Part shown: positions 60,894-64,000 of the stretch, in pieces | Layout of the letters: every line of letters starts with the position of its first letter | How positions within the stretch are numbered: the stretch's first letter is position 1 | Source: Mastacembelus armatus | Lineage: Eukaryota > Chordata > Actinopteri > Synbranchiformes > Mastacembelidae | DNA: 64,000 bases | Assembly (NCBI RefSeq): GCF_900324485.2 | Contig: NC_046645.1 | Location: 12,365,824-12,429,823 of the forward strand | Direction: 5' to 3' | Made by a program: the position numbers and the translations under genes | Notes under the pieces: generated by a model | What the model was told of the DNA's origin: nothing | Database searches by the model: none | The model's input: the letters and a program-made list of their open reading frames with translations, nothing else

Positions 60894-63884
60894 CTATCTA
60901 GCCATCAGATGTTTCTTAGTGTTTTTCTCAGGCCTGAAAAGAATGATAAAACATTTTGGGGCAAAAATGCAGAGGAGTAAACCATAGCTAGAGGCAAGAA
61001 TTGCAAATATTTCCACAGCAACAACATACTTCCCAGGAGAGCTAACATAAGCAGGGACAAAGGCCACCCAGACAGCACAGAAGATCAGCATGCTGAACGT
61101 GATCAGTTTGGCCTCATTGAAATTATCTGGGAGTTTCCGAGCAAGAAAGGCCAAGAGAAGACAGGAACAGGAAAGCAGGCCAATGTAGCCCAGTACCAGT
61201 GAGAAGCCCACCACAGAGGCCATGGCACACTCCAATGTGACCTTTGACCCTTGGAAACCCAGATCCTGCTGAGGCACTGGGGGACTGAGGGAGAGCCATG
61301 TGGAACAAATGATAACCTATAGGAAGAGTAAACATTAAATATTAATTGACACTAATGTTGTTAAAGGAATAAGGTACTAAAAAGAAAACATTTTAGGTTT
61401 TATTGGAACTTAAACATAGGTAGAGGAAGAAGTTTGTTATCATCATTTGATCACTAAAACAATATTCACACCTGTATACAGGTGAAGAGGCAGACACTTC
61501 TTCTTTGCTGGCCTGGACCAAACCACTTCATCAGGCCTTCAGCACCAGGCCGAGCTGAGCGGAAAACAGCCAGAACCACTATGGTTTTTACAAGGAGGCA
61601 GGAAACACAAAGAACAAAGCTGATCCCAAAGGCTGCCTGCTGGAACCGACAAGACCAGACTGATGGACGACCAATGAACACCAGTGAACACAGGAAGCAG
61701 AGCTTCAGTGACAGAAGAAGCAGGAAGCTCAGTTCTGAGTTGTTGGCTCGTACCTTAAGGTGAATCAGATTAACAGACAGATACTAAACTTTTTTTATAG
61801 ACAAAATAATGTCAGACATATATGTGAAAGAATCAGTAAAACATACAACTTCCTCTCTCTTAGATTCTGCTGGGTTCTTACCATAGGTGTTTGACGGTAG
61901 TACAGAAAGACCACAAACACAGCTGTTGTCACCATGGCACCAGATACAGCTGCTGTAGTCAGAGTAATGCCCAGAGTTTCATTGAAGGAAAGGAAGTCCA
62001 GCTGACGAGGGATGCAAGCGGTTCGGTTAGCATTGGACCAGAACTCAGATGGACAACGCTCACAGTGAGGAGAACCTGGAAGAAGAAGGAGAACAGAAAG
62101 ACAAGGCAAATAATTGGAACATTAAAACTGCAAACATAAGTACCTGCTAATATTTGGAGTAATTTCCTCACCGGTTTTATTGCTAATCTCCCCTTCAGCA
62201 CATGGGATACAGTCAAAGCAGCAGACAGGTTCCCCTTTCCTGTTGGCCATTCGAGTCCCTGGGGGGCAGCTCTCACTGCAAACTGAAACTGGCACCTAAA
62301 TAATGAGCAGGTTAATGTTCAGTGTCATAATCTTATCAAATGAAATAAAACAGTTTAAAATTAGTTTAGTAGCCTTTAGACAACTGACTGATCTGACTAC
62401 CTGATTGGACCCACTGCTCCACTGAATAGCCGACTCATTAAGGTGGATGTCAAACCCATCCACATGGCCAACCAAAACGAGTTTGAGTGACCCCTCAGGA
62501 GTCTTCTGCCAGTTCACAAGGTCGTACTTTGCTGGAATGTCAGCCCCTTGGAAATAAAACCCTTCCCCTTGTGGTGTGGTGAAGTTCACCTTGTTCAAGT
62601 GCTGCAACAGCTGAAAGCATCAAATGTTGAAAAACTTGATATTTCAAAATAAAAGTGTTATATGAAAAATCCATTAACCATATTCAGTTAATTAAAACAT
62701 TAAGAAGTATCTGTGTTGTCATTAAGATAAGACAGTGATATTTATGGTTACCTCTATGGGCTTGATGTGTTTGGGAGAGGAACAAGTGGTGATGTTGGTT
62801 CTGGGTGAGTGTGTGTTGGGGCAGGACAGAAGGCTGTGCAGGGCATGGGCCGCAGCATAAACAGCAAGGTAAACATTATGTGGCACCCTCAGCTGGGAGG
62901 TGTCAGTAAAGGGATGCTGAACTTCCTCCAAGGACTCTGTGCCTTTGCACGGTGGTAAAGAAGCTTTCTGAAGAGACTTCATGACAAAAGATGAAGTAGA
63001 AACATTTGACATATTATCAGACCTTGTTATGAGCGCTGGAGAGGATTGTGTAAATACAGGTATTTCCCCAGGACTGCATCCAAACTCTGTTTCCCATAAT
63101 TCCTTTAAATATTCATTATCTGGTCGACGAGATCTGAGATAATTTTCAAATCCAGGTATTGCTGCACTTCGAATGGCCACACCAAGAACACCACTTGCCA
63201 TCTCTGACACAGCAGGATCTTTGAGAAGATCATCACTGGTGCTCCAAACCTCACTGGCTATGAACTGTCTGCCAGTCACCTACAGAAAGAGGACACTGAA
63301 ATATAATACAAGAAACGCAACTGAATTTTTCTTTTAATAAAAATTATTTTATTTAATGATGACCATCTCAGTCATTTACATTTCTCTTGGCCAGTTCCAC
63401 AAATAGTTTCTTCACATCAGTATACCAACAAAAGATCAGAATCACCCTCACAGTTGAGGCTTGAATAGTGAGTGCTACACGCCTGGCATCATTCACAATA
63501 GTTTCTCTGTAGACAGTCTCTATGAATTCCAAACACACCCCTTTCCCCTCAGTCTCTTTCTGAAATACCTGAAAAATGAAATACATAAGTACAAAAGTAT
63601 ATACATACATGCATTTTATACTATTTATATAAAGCCAATACACATCTGTTACATGTACAATACTATATGTAACTGTGCAATAACATCAGTGACAAACTAC
63701 ATACCTGTATTGCCAGTCGACCATAATCACCATTTTCAAGCACGGCTCCAATCCAAGTCCAATGGAATCGTAGGGCCAGTTGTGCAATGGCCCTGGCTTG
63801 GTAAATATCACTCGGGATTGTTCTGAAGAAGTTAGGAAACTGATGCCGGTCACTAAGACATGGACAGCTAGCCGAGTAGCTGAT
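60894..63884 (-). CDS. OlfC/V2R-like class C chemoreceptor, gene J (5' part outside the window)
   Basis: Exons 4-11 of the minus-strand plan: 63884-63705, 63568-63380, 63279-62752, 62610-62401, 62295-62172, 62075-61882, 61753-61472, 61316-60894. The visible 709 residues are open. Exons 1-3 lie beyond 64000. ISYSAS, TIPSD, NGDYG and IASEVW (A to V next to the conserved Glu, which is kept) are seen. From the middle of exon 6 to the stop, exons and introns are nearly the same as in I; exons 4-5 and their introns are more diverged. Expected to be functional if the missing exons are sound. Confidence 0.9.
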
Positions 63885-64000
63885 CTGAGGTAAAGGGAAA
63901 TATTAGATTGTTTTTCCAGCGATACAAATGATTTTAAAAATTACATAAGCCTCTTGATGCATATTGTGTTAACAAAATAATCATCAGAGATTGATTTCCT

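Overview
The window is teleost fish nuclear DNA. The evidence is multi-exon genes with GT-AG introns, AT-rich intergenic DNA with CA and TA microsatellites, a tRNA-headed SINE with a GGAT-type tail, fish-type LINE and Tc1 fossils, and above all a dense tandem array of class C chemoreceptor genes of the vomeronasal type 2 / OlfC family. I have no outside data to name the species.

Ten receptor genes are present, named A to J here. Genes A (3' part only), B, C and D lie on the plus strand from 1 to 21.6 kb. Genes E, F, G, H, I and J (J lacks its 5' end) lie on the minus strand from 25 to 63.9 kb. The two sub-arrays meet tail to tail at 21.6-25.1 kb, a gap filled by a decayed LINE and a Tc1/mariner remnant. 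Each receptor has a signal peptide, a Venus-flytrap ligand-binding domain, a nine-cysteine-type domain and seven membrane helices. Residues that hold the amino-acid backbone in class C receptors (Ser/Thr after the VSY strand, Asp in TIPSD, Tyr in the DYG or NYG motif, Glu in ASEAW) are kept, so amino acids or similar small molecules are the likely ligands.

I could join exons by eye into open reading frames for B (880 aa), C (874), D (878), F (900), G (893), H (900) and I (896). E carries a one-base deletion in its sixth exon and is probably a fresh pseudogene. Plus-strand genes have 9 coding exons and minus-strand genes have 11, against six in the usual V2R/CaSR/T1R plan. The extra introns sit at different places in the two sub-families.

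The array is evolving actively. E and F are a very recent 6.6 kb tandem duplication with a readable SINE-to-LINE breakpoint. I and J share a near-identical 2.2 kb 3' half between diverged flanks. G, H, I and J share exons 9-10 and the intron between them almost base for base although the neighbouring introns differ. A piece of intron 10 has landed in the 5' flank of G. H carries two paralogous copies of the same intron-1 and leader sequence. Each sub-family has its own conserved upstream module, with a TATA box that is clearest in the minus-strand genes.

Intergenic DNA holds SINE copies, pieces of three LINEs, two Ty3/Gypsy-like LTR-element fossils, a piggyBac-type MITE and two AT-rich fold-back repeats. 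I saw no tRNA, rRNA or unrelated single-copy host gene.
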